From the NCBI RefSeq assembly GCF_946479885.1, contig NZ_CAMLHM010000022.1, forward strand, positions 1-54,129: a stretch of DNA of 54,129 nt, written 5' to 3'. Position 1 is the stretch's first letter. Every line of letters starts with the position of its first letter. The notes below the pieces were generated by a model that was given only the letters and a program-made list of their open reading frames with translations, did no database searches and was not told where the DNA came from. Positions 33,507-42,000 of the stretch are shown piece by piece. Made by a program: the position numbers and the translations under genes. The stretch is from an uncultured Devosia sp. (GTDB lineage: Bacteria; Pseudomonadota; Alphaproteobacteria; Rhizobiales; Devosiaceae).

Positions 33507-33527
33507 CCTCTCCCCATCGGGGAGAGG
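33507..33527. repeat. Hairpin repeat CCTCTCCCC-ATC-GGGGAGAGG
   Basis: A perfect 9-bp stem, one of the CCTCCCC-type repeats of the window, 98 bp before the gene 6 start. GGCC-GCA-GGCC follows it at 33530-33540. No T-run. Confidence 0.7.
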
Positions 33528-33625
33528 ACGGCCGCAGGCCGGGTGTGGGGGCGCTCGGGTCCGCCCAGCATGCTGGGTAAGCCGAAAGCTCCCCCTCAGC
33601 GCTCACCAAACCAAAAGGCAAAACA

Positions 33626-34192
33626 ATGACTTCTTACCTTCTCGCCGGGCCCGCGGAGGAGCCGGTTTCGCTTGGCGAGGCCAAGGCGTTTCTGCGGGTC
33701 GACGACGCTGCCGAGGACGCCTTGATCACGACGCTGATTGGGGCGGCGCGGCTGCATGTCGAGGGCGTGACCGGGCGGGCGCTGCTGGCGCAGAGCTGGC
33801 GCGTGGTGCTCGATTGCTGGCCCGAGGACCGGCAGGTGAAACTGCCGGTGAGCCCGTTCATGGCGCTGACCGAAGTCACCGCCTATGACGCAACCGGGGC
33901 AGGGCACGACGTGTCGCTGGCGCAGTTCCTGCGCGAGCCGGACCGGTTGCTGCTGCCGGCTGCTGTGGCCGGCATGCCCGTGCTGCGCGAGCGCCAGGGG
34001 ATCGAGATCGACTATGTCGCCGGCTTCGGCACCGAACCGGAGGATGTGCCTGCCGATATTCGCCAGGCGTTGCTGCTGCTGGTCGGCTACTGGTTCGAGC
34101 ATCGCGATGCGGTGATCGTGGCCGGTTCAGGCGCTGTAGTGCCATCGGGCTTTGACCGCATGGTCGCCGGCTACAAGCGGGTGCGGCTGTGA
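33626..34192 (+). CDS. GTA gene 6: head-tail connector (adaptor)
   Basis: A 188-aa adaptor that sits below the portal. EPVSLGEAKAFLRVD and TTLIGAARLHVEGVTGRALLAQSWRVVLD are the hallmarks of the phiE125 gp8/HK97 gp6-like family, and DIRQALLLLVGYWFEHRDAV is the conserved C-terminal helix. The stop overlaps the next gene by 4 bases (GTGA). It follows a 292-bp repeat region after the capsid gene. Confidence 0.93.
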   Translation: MTSYLLAGPAEEPVSLGEAKAFLRVDDAAEDALITTLIGAARLHVEGVTGRALLAQSWRVVLDCWPEDRQVKLPVSPFMALTEVTAYDATGAGHDVSLAQFLREPDRLLLPAAVAGMPVLRERQGIEIDYVAGFGTEPEDVPADIRQALLLLVGYWFEHRDAVIVAGSGAVVPSGFDRMVAGYKRVRL

Positions 34193-34530
34193 ACGAGGCA
34201 CCACCACCCATCGGTACATTGACCGACCGCGTGCAGCTCAAGCGGCGCGAGATGACCGGGGAAACCGAGGGTGGTCATGTGGCCTTGTTCGTGCCGGTAA
34301 CCAACCTTTGGGCCCGGGTGCGCTCGCTGACTGGGCGGCAGGGCACCAGTGCCGATGGCCGGGCCGTGGAGATTTCCCACGCGGTGGTCTTCCGCTTCCG
34401 CAATGACATCAAGCCGGGCGACCGCATCGTTTATCGCGGGCGGAACCTGGATGTGGTGAGCGCGGCTGACCTCAATGGGCGGCGGGCCTATCTGAGCTGC
34501 GCCTGCAGCGAAACCAGCTTCACGGGATAG
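34189..34530 (+). CDS. GTA gene 7: head closure protein (stopper)
   Basis: A 113-aa protein of the head-closure (SPP1 gp16-like) group: LTDRVQLKRREMTGETEGGH, LWARVRSLTGRQGT, and the beta region HAVVFRFRNDIKPGDRIVYRGRNLDV. It closes the head after packaging and joins the tail. The start is GTG at 34189, coupled to gene 6. Confidence 0.9.
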   Translation: MNEAPPPIGTLTDRVQLKRREMTGETEGGHVALFVPVTNLWARVRSLTGRQGTSADGRAVEISHAVVFRFRNDIKPGDRIVYRGRNLDVVSAADLNGRRAYLSCACSETSFTG

Positions 34531-34548
34531 GATCAGGGGGTAGGGGCC

Positions 34549-34947
34549 ATGCATCCGATTTCCCTGTTGCAGGCCGCGCTGGTGACGGCACTCAAGGCCG
34601 ACGCGGCGCTGGTGGCGATAGCGGGCGCCGATGGCGTGTTCGACGCGGCGCCCAAGGGGCGGCCGGCGCCCTATGTGGTGATCGCGCGGCACGACATCGT
34701 CCAGCGCGATGGCGATGACTCGCCCGGGCAGGAGCACCGGCTGCTGCTGCATTGCTGGGGCGACCAGCCCAGCCGCAAGCGGGCGCTGGATATGGCCGAG
34801 CGTGTGATTGAGGTGGCGGGCACGTTCGTGGCCGCGGGGATCACCGTGACGCATCGCGAGCATGTGCGAACCGAGACGGTGATCGATCGGGATACCGGGC
34901 TGGCGCGGGCGGCGGTGGGGCTGCGGTTTTTCTCAGAGCCGGTCTAG
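34549..34947 (+). CDS. GTA gene 8: tail completion protein (DUF3168)
   Basis: A 132-aa protein of the DUF3168 group, which ends the tail tube at the head interface. LLQAALVTALKADAALVAI, the GVFDAAPKGRPAPYVVIARHD block and a C-terminal GLARAAVGLRFFSEPV are typical. GGGGG lies 8 bases before the ATG. A 200-bp repeat region follows before the tube gene. Confidence 0.92.
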   Translation: MHPISLLQAALVTALKADAALVAIAGADGVFDAAPKGRPAPYVVIARHDIVQRDGDDSPGQEHRLLLHCWGDQPSRKRALDMAERVIEVAGTFVAAGITVTHREHVRTETVIDRDTGLARAAVGLRFFSEPV

Positions 34948-34965
34948 CACCGACCGCGCGGTGCC

Positions 34966-35113
34966 TGCGCCTCCCTCCCCCTTGAGGGGAGGGAATGAGG
35001 GAGAGGGTGGGTCAGTTGGCTACGACCCGACCCCCACCCCAGCTCCGCTACGGCCCGTCGGGCCAGGCTTCGCTACCCTCCCCTCAAGGGGGAGGGAGGG
35101 CAGGAGCCGGGAC
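34966..35113. repeat. CCTCCCCC-type palindromic repeat pair between genes 8 and 9
   Basis: Two facing hairpins of the same family: CTCCCTCCCCCTTGAGGGGAGGGA on the left and TACCCTCCCCTCAAGGGGGAGGGA on the right, each a perfect or near-perfect stem with a short loop, separated by GGCCCGTCGGGCC. The arrangement is an inverted repeat of repeats. Confidence 0.75.
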
Positions 35114-35150
35114 ATAGTGATCTCTGAACCTCAATCCAAAGGACAAACAC

Positions 35151-35564
35151 ATGGCCGCTCAGAGCGGGAAGAATATGCTGCTCAAGCTCGACCAGACCGG
35201 GTCGGGGAGCTTTCTGACGGTGGCGGGTTTGCGGACGCGCGCGCTGGCCTTCAATGCCTCGACGGTCGATACGACCGACCAGGAAAGCGCCGGGCATTGG
35301 CGGGAATTGCTGGCCGGCGGCGGGGTGAAGCGGGCTTCGGTGACGGGTGCCGGCGTGTTCAAGGACACGACCTCGGATGCCCAGGTGCGCGCGCTGTTCT
35401 TTGCCGGGACCATCCGCAACTGGCAGCTGATCATCCCCGATTTCGGCACGGTGCAGGGGCCATTCCAGATCGTGGCGCTGGAGTTTGCCGCCGACCATGC
35501 CGGCGAGGTGACGTTCGACCTGGCGCTGGAGAGTGCGGGTGAAGTGACGTTTGCGGCGATTTAG
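35151..35564 (+). CDS. GTA gene 9: major tail tube protein (TP901-1 type)
   Basis: A 137-aa tail tube subunit. SGKNMLLKLDQTGSGSFLTVAGLRTRALAF, ESAGHWRELLAGGGVKRASVTGAGVFKD and the late FAADHAGEVTFDLALESAGEVTFAAI are typical of the TP901-1 major tail protein family. The ATG at 35151 follows AAGGACAAAC. The gene stands alone between two repeat blocks (34966-35113 and 35580-35695), which may help it be expressed more strongly than its neighbours. Confidence 0.93.
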   Translation: MAAQSGKNMLLKLDQTGSGSFLTVAGLRTRALAFNASTVDTTDQESAGHWRELLAGGGVKRASVTGAGVFKDTTSDAQVRALFFAGTIRNWQLIIPDFGTVQGPFQIVALEFAADHAGEVTFDLALESAGEVTFAAI

Positions 35565-35579
35565 GCGGGCATGCCGGTG

Positions 35580-35695
35580 GTGCCTTCGCCTCCCTCCCCC
35601 TTGAGGGGAGGGACCGAGGGAGGGGGTCGTTTGGTGGGTCCATTGATGGCCCCCCACCCCCGACCCCTCCCCTCAAGGGGGAGGGGAGGCAGACT
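35580..35695. repeat. CCTCCCCC-type palindromic repeat pair between genes 9 and 10
   Basis: Two facing hairpins, CTCCCTCCCCC-TTGAGGGGAGGGA and ACCCCTCCCC-TCAAGGGGGAGGGG, the same mirrored layout as at 34966-35113. It sits immediately after the tail tube gene and lacks T-runs. Confidence 0.75.
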
Positions 35696-35714
35696 TCAAC
35701 ATCGAGGACTTAAC

Positions 35715-36029
35715 ATGGCTATCACCCAACGCGGTGAAATCGACGCTGTCATTGGCGGGGAGACCCGGACGCTTTGCCTGACGCTGGGCGCGCTGGCGGA
35801 GCTGGAGAGCCGGCTGCAGGCGGGGGATTTGGTGGGGTTGGCGGAGCGATTTTCCGGCGGTCGGATATCGGCCCGGGACCTGACGGCGATTTTGGGGGCC
35901 GGGCTGCGCGGCGGGGGCAATGCCATCACCGACGATGACCTGGCGCGGTTTTCGATCGAGGGCGGGCTCAAGGGCGCGGCGGAGATCGCGGCGCGGCTGT
36001 TGCGGGCGACGTTTGGAGACTCTGCATGA
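35715..36029 (+). CDS. GTA gene 10: tail assembly chaperone-like protein
   Basis: A 104-aa protein of the gene-transfer-agent-specific group (GTA gp10-like). It reads AITQRGEIDAVIGGETRTLCLTLGALAELESRLQ, then RDLTAILGAGLRGGG and AARLLRATFGDSA. The position before the short DUF2376 gene and tape measure matches RcGTA g10. It overlaps the next gene by 4 bases (ATGA). A start at 35571 would read through the repeat and is rejected. Confidence 0.87.
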   Translation: MAITQRGEIDAVIGGETRTLCLTLGALAELESRLQAGDLVGLAERFSGGRISARDLTAILGAGLRGGGNAITDDDLARFSIEGGLKGAAEIAARLLRATFGDSA

Positions 36030-36214
36030 CGCCGTTTCCCTGGGACAGCGCGATGCGCTTCGGGCTGGGCGTGCTGCGACTGCCGCCGCGCGATTTCTGG
36101 CGCATGACGCCGCGCGAGTTGGCCGCCGCCTGGGGCGCCGTCTTGGGCGATCGCGGGCCCCTTGCTCGCAATGAACTCGACGGATTGATGGAGCGCTTTC
36201 CCGATGGTCGATAA
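36026..36214 (+). CDS. GTA gene 10.1: small tail chaperone (DUF2376)
   Basis: A 62-aa protein: GLGVLRLPPRDFWRMTPRELAAAW is the core of the DUF2376 family of GTA/phage tail assembly chaperones. It lies between gene 10 (4-base overlap) and the tape measure gene (11-base overlap). Chaperones here sit where lambda G/T act to load the tape measure. Confidence 0.88.
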   Translation: MTPFPWDSAMRFGLGVLRLPPRDFWRMTPRELAAAWGAVLGDRGPLARNELDGLMERFPDGR

Positions 36215-36761
36215 CCTGTTTCCCGACAGCTTTCACGACGAACTGACCAGCGTCGAAATCGAGCTGGGACGCATCGGCAACCTGGCCGATGGGGTGGCGC
36301 GCTCGATCAGTGCCGGCTTCCGCGGCGCGCTGCTCGAGGGCAAGTCGCTCAAATCCGTATTGGGCGACATCGCCCGCAGCTTTGCCGACATCGCGCTCAA
36401 GGCGGCGATCAAGCCGCTGGGCGACATGGTCGGCGGGCTGATTGGCAACCTGTTTGCCGGAACCAATCCGGCGCTCGGCAATGTCACACCCTTCGCCAAG
36501 GGCGGGGTGATCGCGACGCCGAGCTACTTTCCGCTGGGTGCTTCTCCTCCTGTGGGCCTAGCGGGGGAAGCGGGACCGGAGGCGATCATGCCTCTGGCCC
36601 GCGGCCCCGACGGCCGGCTGGGCGTGGCCGGGGGCGGCGGCGGTGCGGTGAATGTGACCTTCAACGTGACGGCGAGCGACGCGCGCAGCTTCGCGGCGAG
36701 CGAGGCGGAGATCAGCGCGATGCTGCTCAGGGCGGTGAAGCGGGGGACGCGCAGCGCTTGA
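36204..36761 (+). CDS. GTA gene 11: tape measure protein
   Basis: A 185-aa tape measure, short as in GTAs, which have short tails. ASP-rich start FHDELTSVEIELGRIGNLADG, amphipathic helix LKSVLGDIARSFADIALKAAI, glycine-rich LGDMVGGLIGNLFAG and the conserved FAKGGVIATPSYFPLG and EAGPEAIMPL are seen. The length of this protein sets tail length; at 185 aa the tail would be short. The reading frame is intact. Confidence 0.9.
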   Translation: MVDNLFPDSFHDELTSVEIELGRIGNLADGVARSISAGFRGALLEGKSLKSVLGDIARSFADIALKAAIKPLGDMVGGLIGNLFAGTNPALGNVTPFAKGGVIATPSYFPLGASPPVGLAGEAGPEAIMPLARGPDGRLGVAGGGGGAVNVTFNVTASDARSFAASEAEISAMLLRAVKRGTRSA

Positions 36762-36795
36762 TATTCAGGTGATGCCGGCCTGCAAGCGGCAGGTT

Positions 36796-36860
36796 TCTGC
36801 GCTTCCGGTGCTCACGTACCCAAACGTACGCTGCGCTCCGGTTCTCGAAACCCGCCCCTT
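36796..36860. repeat. CGTAC repeat copy 2 before gene 12
   Basis: CGCTTCCGGTGCTCACGTAC-CCAAA-CGTACGCTGCGCTCCGGTTCTCG. It matches 33360-33420 with a different loop and one unpaired arm base. The 156-bp gap 36762-36917 contains nothing else I can identify. Confidence 0.65.
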
Positions 36861-36917
36861 TCGGCTCGGCCTGACCTGAATCTCTTCGCGCTGTGGTGCC
36901 ACAACGGGAGACTAGAA

Positions 36918-37538
36918 ATGGCCTTTCACGCAGTGCGGTTTCCGCTCGACGTTGCTCTGGGTTCGCGGGGCGGACCGGAGCGGCGGACCGATGTGGTCAC
37001 GCTGGCCGGTGGCGGCGAGCAGCGCAATGGGCGGTGGCAGCATTCGCGGCGGCGCTACAATGCGGGCTATGGCGTCAAGTCGCGGGCCGACATGGCTGAT
37101 GTGCTGGCGTTTTTCGAGGAAAGGCGTGGGCGGCTGCATGGTTTTCTGTGGCGCGATGGGCTGGATTTTTCCAGCGGCGGTGCCACCCCGACGGCGCTGG
37201 ATCAGCCGATCGGGGTTGGCGATGGCAGCCGGACGGGCTTCCAGCTGACCAAGCGCTATGGCGCGGCGTTCGACCCGTATTTCCGGCCGATCACCCGGCC
37301 CGTTGCGGGGAGCGTCCGTGTGGCGGTGGCTGGCGTCGAGCTGATGAGCGGCTGGGGCGTCGACGTGGCGACGGGGCTGGTCGGCTTTGCCGTGCCGCCA
37401 GCCAATGGCGCGGCGGTGACGGCGGGATTTCTGTTCGACGTGCCAGTGCGGTTCGATACCGACCGGCTCGATGTGGAACTGACCAGCTTCGACGGGGCCG
37501 AGGCGCCTGTTATTCCGCTGGTGGAGATCTTGCCATGA
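36918..37538 (+). CDS. GTA gene 12: distal tail protein (DUF2460)
   Basis: A 206-aa protein of the TIGR02217/DUF2460 family. FHAVRFPLDVALGSRGGPER, YNAGYGVKSRADMADVLAFFEERRGRLHGFLWRDGLDF and the C-terminal FDVPVRFDTDRLDVELTSFDGAEAPVIPLVEI are family landmarks. In RcGTA it forms the ring below the tube. It overlaps gene 13 by 4 bases. Start ATG at 36918 with GGGAGAC upstream. Confidence 0.94.
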   Translation: MAFHAVRFPLDVALGSRGGPERRTDVVTLAGGGEQRNGRWQHSRRRYNAGYGVKSRADMADVLAFFEERRGRLHGFLWRDGLDFSSGGATPTALDQPIGVGDGSRTGFQLTKRYGAAFDPYFRPITRPVAGSVRVAVAGVELMSGWGVDVATGLVGFAVPPANGAAVTAGFLFDVPVRFDTDRLDVELTSFDGAEAPVIPLVEILP

Positions 37539-38425
37539 GGGTGCTCGATATCGGGCTCGCGGCGCATCTGGCGCAGAGCGAGACGACGCTGGCCACCTGC
37601 TGGAAGCTGCTGCGCGGCGATGGCGTCGTGCTGGGCTTCACCGATCATGACCGGACCTTGAGCTTTGGCGGCGTGGATTTTGTGCCGGCACATGGGCTCG
37701 ATGGCGGCGAGGTGCCGGCGCGGCTGGGGGCGCAGGTGGAGACATCGGAGGTGCTCGGCGTGCTCAGCGCCGATGATATCACCGAGGACGACATTCTGCT
37801 CGGGCGCTATGACGGCGCTGCGGTGGAGACCTGGCGGGTCAACTGGGCCGATGTGAGCCAAAGGGTTCGGCTGCGCAGCGACACGATCGGCGAGATTATC
37901 CGCGAGGATGGGGTGTTCCGGGCGGAGCTGCGCTCGGCGCACCAGGGGCTCAACGCGACGCGCGGGCGGATCTACCAGGGGCTGTGCGACGCGGCGGTCG
38001 GCGATGCGCGCTGTGGGGTGAACCTGACGGCGCCAGCGTTTCGCGGCTTTGCCACGGTGACTGCCATCGAGGATGCCCATCGGGTGGTGGTGGCGGGGCT
38101 GAGTGGGTTCGACGAGGGCTGGTTTGGTTTCGGGACTGCGCAGTGGACCGACGGGCAGCGGACCGGGCTGCGCGATGGCGTGGTGACGCATCAGCGGGCC
38201 AGTGGCGGCGATGTGCTGGGTTTTGGCGTAAGCGTGGGCGACTGGGTCGTGCCGGGCGATACGCTTGAGGTGGCGGCCGGCTGCGACCGGCGCTTTGCCA
38301 GCTGCCGCGGCAAGTTTGCCAATGCGGTCAACTTTCGCGGCTTTCCGCATATTCCGGGCAGCGATTTCGTGCTGCGGCATCCGCGCAATGGTGACGCGTT
38401 GGATGGCAGGGCGGTGGTGAAATGA
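37535..38425 (+). CDS. GTA gene 13: baseplate hub (DUF2163)
   Basis: A 296-aa hub of the DUF2163 family. HLAQSETTLATCWKLLRGDGVVLGFTDHDR, DILLGRYDGAAVETWRVNW and the late FANAVNFRGFPHIPGSDFV are the conserved parts. Cysteines in CDAAVGDARCG and CDRRFASC fit the iron-sulfur-type cluster reported in the RcGTA hub (from memory, with moderate certainty). The ATG at 37535 overlaps gene 12; a longer frame from 37148 is a shadow. Confidence 0.93.
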   Translation: MRVLDIGLAAHLAQSETTLATCWKLLRGDGVVLGFTDHDRTLSFGGVDFVPAHGLDGGEVPARLGAQVETSEVLGVLSADDITEDDILLGRYDGAAVETWRVNWADVSQRVRLRSDTIGEIIREDGVFRAELRSAHQGLNATRGRIYQGLCDAAVGDARCGVNLTAPAFRGFATVTAIEDAHRVVVAGLSGFDEGWFGFGTAQWTDGQRTGLRDGVVTHQRASGGDVLGFGVSVGDWVVPGDTLEVAAGCDRRFASCRGKFANAVNFRGFPHIPGSDFVLRHPRNGDALDGRAVVK

Positions 38426-38853
38426 AGGACGCGGTGGTCGCGGCGGCGCGGGCATTTCTCGGCACGCCCTACCGGCACCAAGCCTCGCTGGTGGGCGCGG
38501 GCTGCGATTGCCTCGGCCTGCTGCGCGGGGTGTGGCGGGCACTTTATGGGGCCGAGCCGATGCCCGTGCCGGCCTATCGCGCCGACATGCGCGACCCCAC
38601 CCATGCCGGGGCGCTGCGGCGAGCGGCCGAGGCACTGCTGGTGGCCGAGCAGGGCCCGTGGGCGGCGGGGCAGGTGCTGCTGTTCCGGCTCGGCGGCATG
38701 GCCGAGCCCAAGCATTGCGGGATTCTGGTGAGCGCCACCAGGTTCATCCATGCGCAGGAGCGACTGGGCGTGGTCGAGGCTGATTTGACGGAGCCATGGG
38801 CCCGGCGGGTGTGCGGACGATTTCGGTTTCCGGACCTGTTCTTGGACCACTGA
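38422..38853 (+). CDS. GTA gene 14: NlpC/P60-type cell-wall peptidase
   Basis: A 143-aa peptidase: GTPYRHQASLVGAGCDCLGLLRGV carries the catalytic Cys30 (DCLGL), and PKHCGILVSATRFIHA the likely catalytic His. It helps the particle open the peptidoglycan of the recipient. It overlaps gene 13 by 4 bases. Confidence 0.92.
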   Translation: MKDAVVAAARAFLGTPYRHQASLVGAGCDCLGLLRGVWRALYGAEPMPVPAYRADMRDPTHAGALRRAAEALLVAEQGPWAAGQVLLFRLGGMAEPKHCGILVSATRFIHAQERLGVVEADLTEPWARRVCGRFRFPDLFLDH

Positions 38854-38863
38854 ATGTCCAGTC

Positions 38864-39068
38864 TACACCCTCCCCCTTGCGGGGAGGGATCAAGGGTGGG
38901 GGATGTTGGGCCCGGATATCGGGGCTCTCAACACCCCCTCCCAACCTCCCCCGTCGAGGGGGAGGTGCCGCTCCGTGGATGCGGTGAGACTGCGCCACAG
39001 GTCAACCTCACAAGGCCCCCTCACCCGACCCAAGAGGGTCGACCTCTCCCCCCAAAGGGAGAGGTGAA
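38864..39068. repeat. CCTCCCCC-type palindromic repeat block between genes 14 and 15
   Basis: CACCCTCCCCCTTGCGGGGAGGG (38868-38889) is followed by a second unit AACCTCCCCCGTCGAGGGGGAGGTGCC (38943-38969) and a third CCTCTCCCCCCAAAGGGAGAGG (39042-39064). All are near-perfect hairpins; the 229-bp gap holds no gene. Confidence 0.75.
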
Positions 39069-39082
39069 GAAAGGATTTCGGC

Positions 39083-42000
39083 ATGGCCACACTTGCGCTG
39101 TCCCTGGCCGGGCAGTTTGTCGGCGGCTTTGTGGGTGGGCCGTTTGGCGCAACCATCGGGCGGGCGCTCGGGGCGCTGGCGGGGAGTGCCGTGGACGGGC
39201 TGCTGTTTGGTGACAGGCAGGCGGCCACCGGCAGCGATATCAGGCTGCAGGGTTCGAGCGAGGGCGGCGCGGTGCCGCGGCTGTATGGCTGGAGCCGGCT
39301 TTCGGGAAACATCATCTGGGCGCGCGAGCTTGAGCTGCTCGGCGGCGAGAATGCCGGCGCCAAGGGCTTTGGGCTGGGCGAGGATGAGGATGTGGTCGGC
39401 GCCAGCTTCGCCGTGGCCTTCTGCGAGGGCGAGGTGCACCGGCTGGGCCGGATCTGGGCGGATGGGCAACTGCTCGACACGCAGGGGCTGACGCTGCGCT
39501 TTTATCGCGGCACCGAGGACCAGCTGCCGGACGGGCTGATCGCGGCGACGCAGGGTGGCGTGGCCCCTGGATATCGCGGGCTCTGCTATCTGGTGGTCGA
39601 GCAACTGCCGCTCAACCGCTTCGGCAACCGCATTCCGCATCTCAGCGTCGAATTGTGCCGGGTGGTCGGCGACCTGGAGCCTGACATCACGGCCGTGACG
39701 GTCATCCCCGGCGCGACCGAGTTCGGCTACGACCCGGCGCCGCGCGTGCGCATTGCCGGGCGCGGGCAGACGCTGGGGGAAAACACCCATGTGTCGGCAT
39801 CGGTGAGCGACTGGACGGCATCGATCGACGAACTGGTGGCGCTCTGCCCCAATCTCGAACATGTGTCGCTGGTGGTGGCCTGGTTCGGCAACGACCTGCG
39901 CTGCGGCGAGTGCACCATCGGCCCGCGGGTCGAGGCGGCCGAGCGGACTGTGCTGGGCACCGAGTGGCGCGTGATGGGCCTGGGGCGGGGCGATGTGCCT
40001 GTCGTGTCGAGCCACGAGGGCGGCGCGGCCTATGGCGGGACGCCGAGTGATGCCTCGGTGCTGGCGGCCATTGCCGACCTCAAGGCGCGCGGGCTCAAGG
40101 TGACGCTCTATCCAATGGTGATGATGGACATCCCTTATGGCAACGGCCTGCCGGACCCCTATGGCGGGGGTGGGCAGGCGGCCTATCCCTGGCGTGGGCG
40201 GATCACCTGCCATCCGGCGCCGGGGCGGCCGGGCACGCCGGACCAGACGGCGACCGCGGCAGCGCAGGTCGCGAGCTTTGCGGCGCGCTATCGACAGATG
40301 GTGCTGCACTATGCCGGTCTGGCTGTGGCGGCAGGCGGGGTCGACACGCTGATAACAGGCTCGGAAATGCGCGGGCTGACGACGGTGCGCGGGGCCGGCA
40401 ACAGCTTTCCATTCGTTTCGGCGCTGGTGACGCTGGCCGGCGATGTCCGGGCCGTGGTGGGGGCGGGCACAGTCCTCACCTATGCAGCGGACTGGAGCGA
40501 ATATTCGGGCTATCAGCCCGGTAGTGGCGAGAAGTTCTTTCACCTCGATCCGCTCTGGGCCTCGCCCCATATCGACGCGGTCGGCATCGACAACTACATG
40601 CCGCTGGCCGATTGGCGCGACGGGCAGGGGCATTTGGATGCCGCACAGTCGGCGTCGGGTCATGACCTCGATTACCTCGCGGGCAACATTGCCGGCGGCG
40701 AGGGATATGACTGGTTCTATGCCAGCGAGGGCGATCGACAGGCACAGCTGCGGACGCCGGTCACAGATGGCGCGCATGGCGAGCCGTGGGTGTGGCGGTT
40801 CAAGGATATCCGAAACTGGTGGAGCCATGCCCATCACGACCGCCCGGGCGGGGTGCGCAATGGGTCGCCCACGGCCTGGATGCCGGGGTCGAAGCCGGTG
40901 ATCTTCACGGAAATCGGTTGCGGCGCGGTCGAAAAGGGGGCCAACCAGCCCAATGTCTTCGGCGATCCCAAGAGCGCCGAAAGCGGGCGACCGCATTTCT
41001 CGACGGGCCTGCCCGATCCGCTGATCCAGCGGCAGGTGTTGCGGGCGCATCAGGCCTGGTGGCGCGATCCGGCCAACAATCCCGCCGGCATGGTCGATGT
41101 GACGAGGATGTATCTCTGGACCTGGGACGCACGGCCCTATCCGGCCTTTCCGGGACTGACCGATGTGTGGGCCGATGGCCCCAACCACCGCAACGGCCAC
41201 TGGCTGACCGGGCGGCTGGGCGGCGTGGCGAGCGACGAACTGGCGGTGGCGGTCGCCGCCGATCATGGCGTAGCGCTGAGCGCGGAACCAGCCGCACCGC
41301 TGGTGGGCGGGCTGGTGCTGGGAACGGCGACGACGGCGCGCGAGGCCCTGGAGCCGGTGATGGCGACGAGCGGGCTCAGCCTGCGCAACCGGGTCGAGGG
41401 CTTGCATCTGGGCGTGGCCCGGCGCGGCGACGCGGTGGCGATTGCGGCGGAAGGTCTGGCGGCGGGGGAAGGCGCGACCTTGTCGCGACGGCGCGGCGAT
41501 CCGGCCGAGGCGCCGGGGCGGCTGGCACTGACCTATCTCGACCGCGAGCGGGACTACCTGACCGGAACGGTGACGGCGCTGAGCCGCGCCGATGGGCCTT
41601 TGGCGGGCGAAACCAGCGCCATGACGCTCGATGCTTCCGGCGCTCGGCTGGCGGCGGAGCGGATGCTCGATGCCCGCAATGGGCAACGCGAAACGCTCGA
41701 TTTCACCCTGCCACCATCGGCGCTGGCGCTGGAGCCAGGCGATCTGGTCGAGATCGAGGGCCTGGCAGAGGGGCCGTTTGAGATTGCTGAAATCCGCGAC
41801 GGACTGGCGCGACGGGTGACGGCGCGGACCCTGCCGTCGGGTACTTCTGTCGCGACCGGTATTGATCGGCCACTGGCTGCGGGCGCGGGGCCGGCGGTGC
41901 GGTCCCTCCCGCATGTGGTGGCGGCGCATCTACCGCCATTGCCTGCGGACACGGCGCGATCACGGCTGGTGGTTGCGGCCTATGCGCAGCCCTGTCCGGG

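Noticed and set aside
39008..41929. 973-codon antisense frame in GTA gene 15
   Set aside because: It mirrors a highly GC-biased coding strand and shows no recognisable domain.
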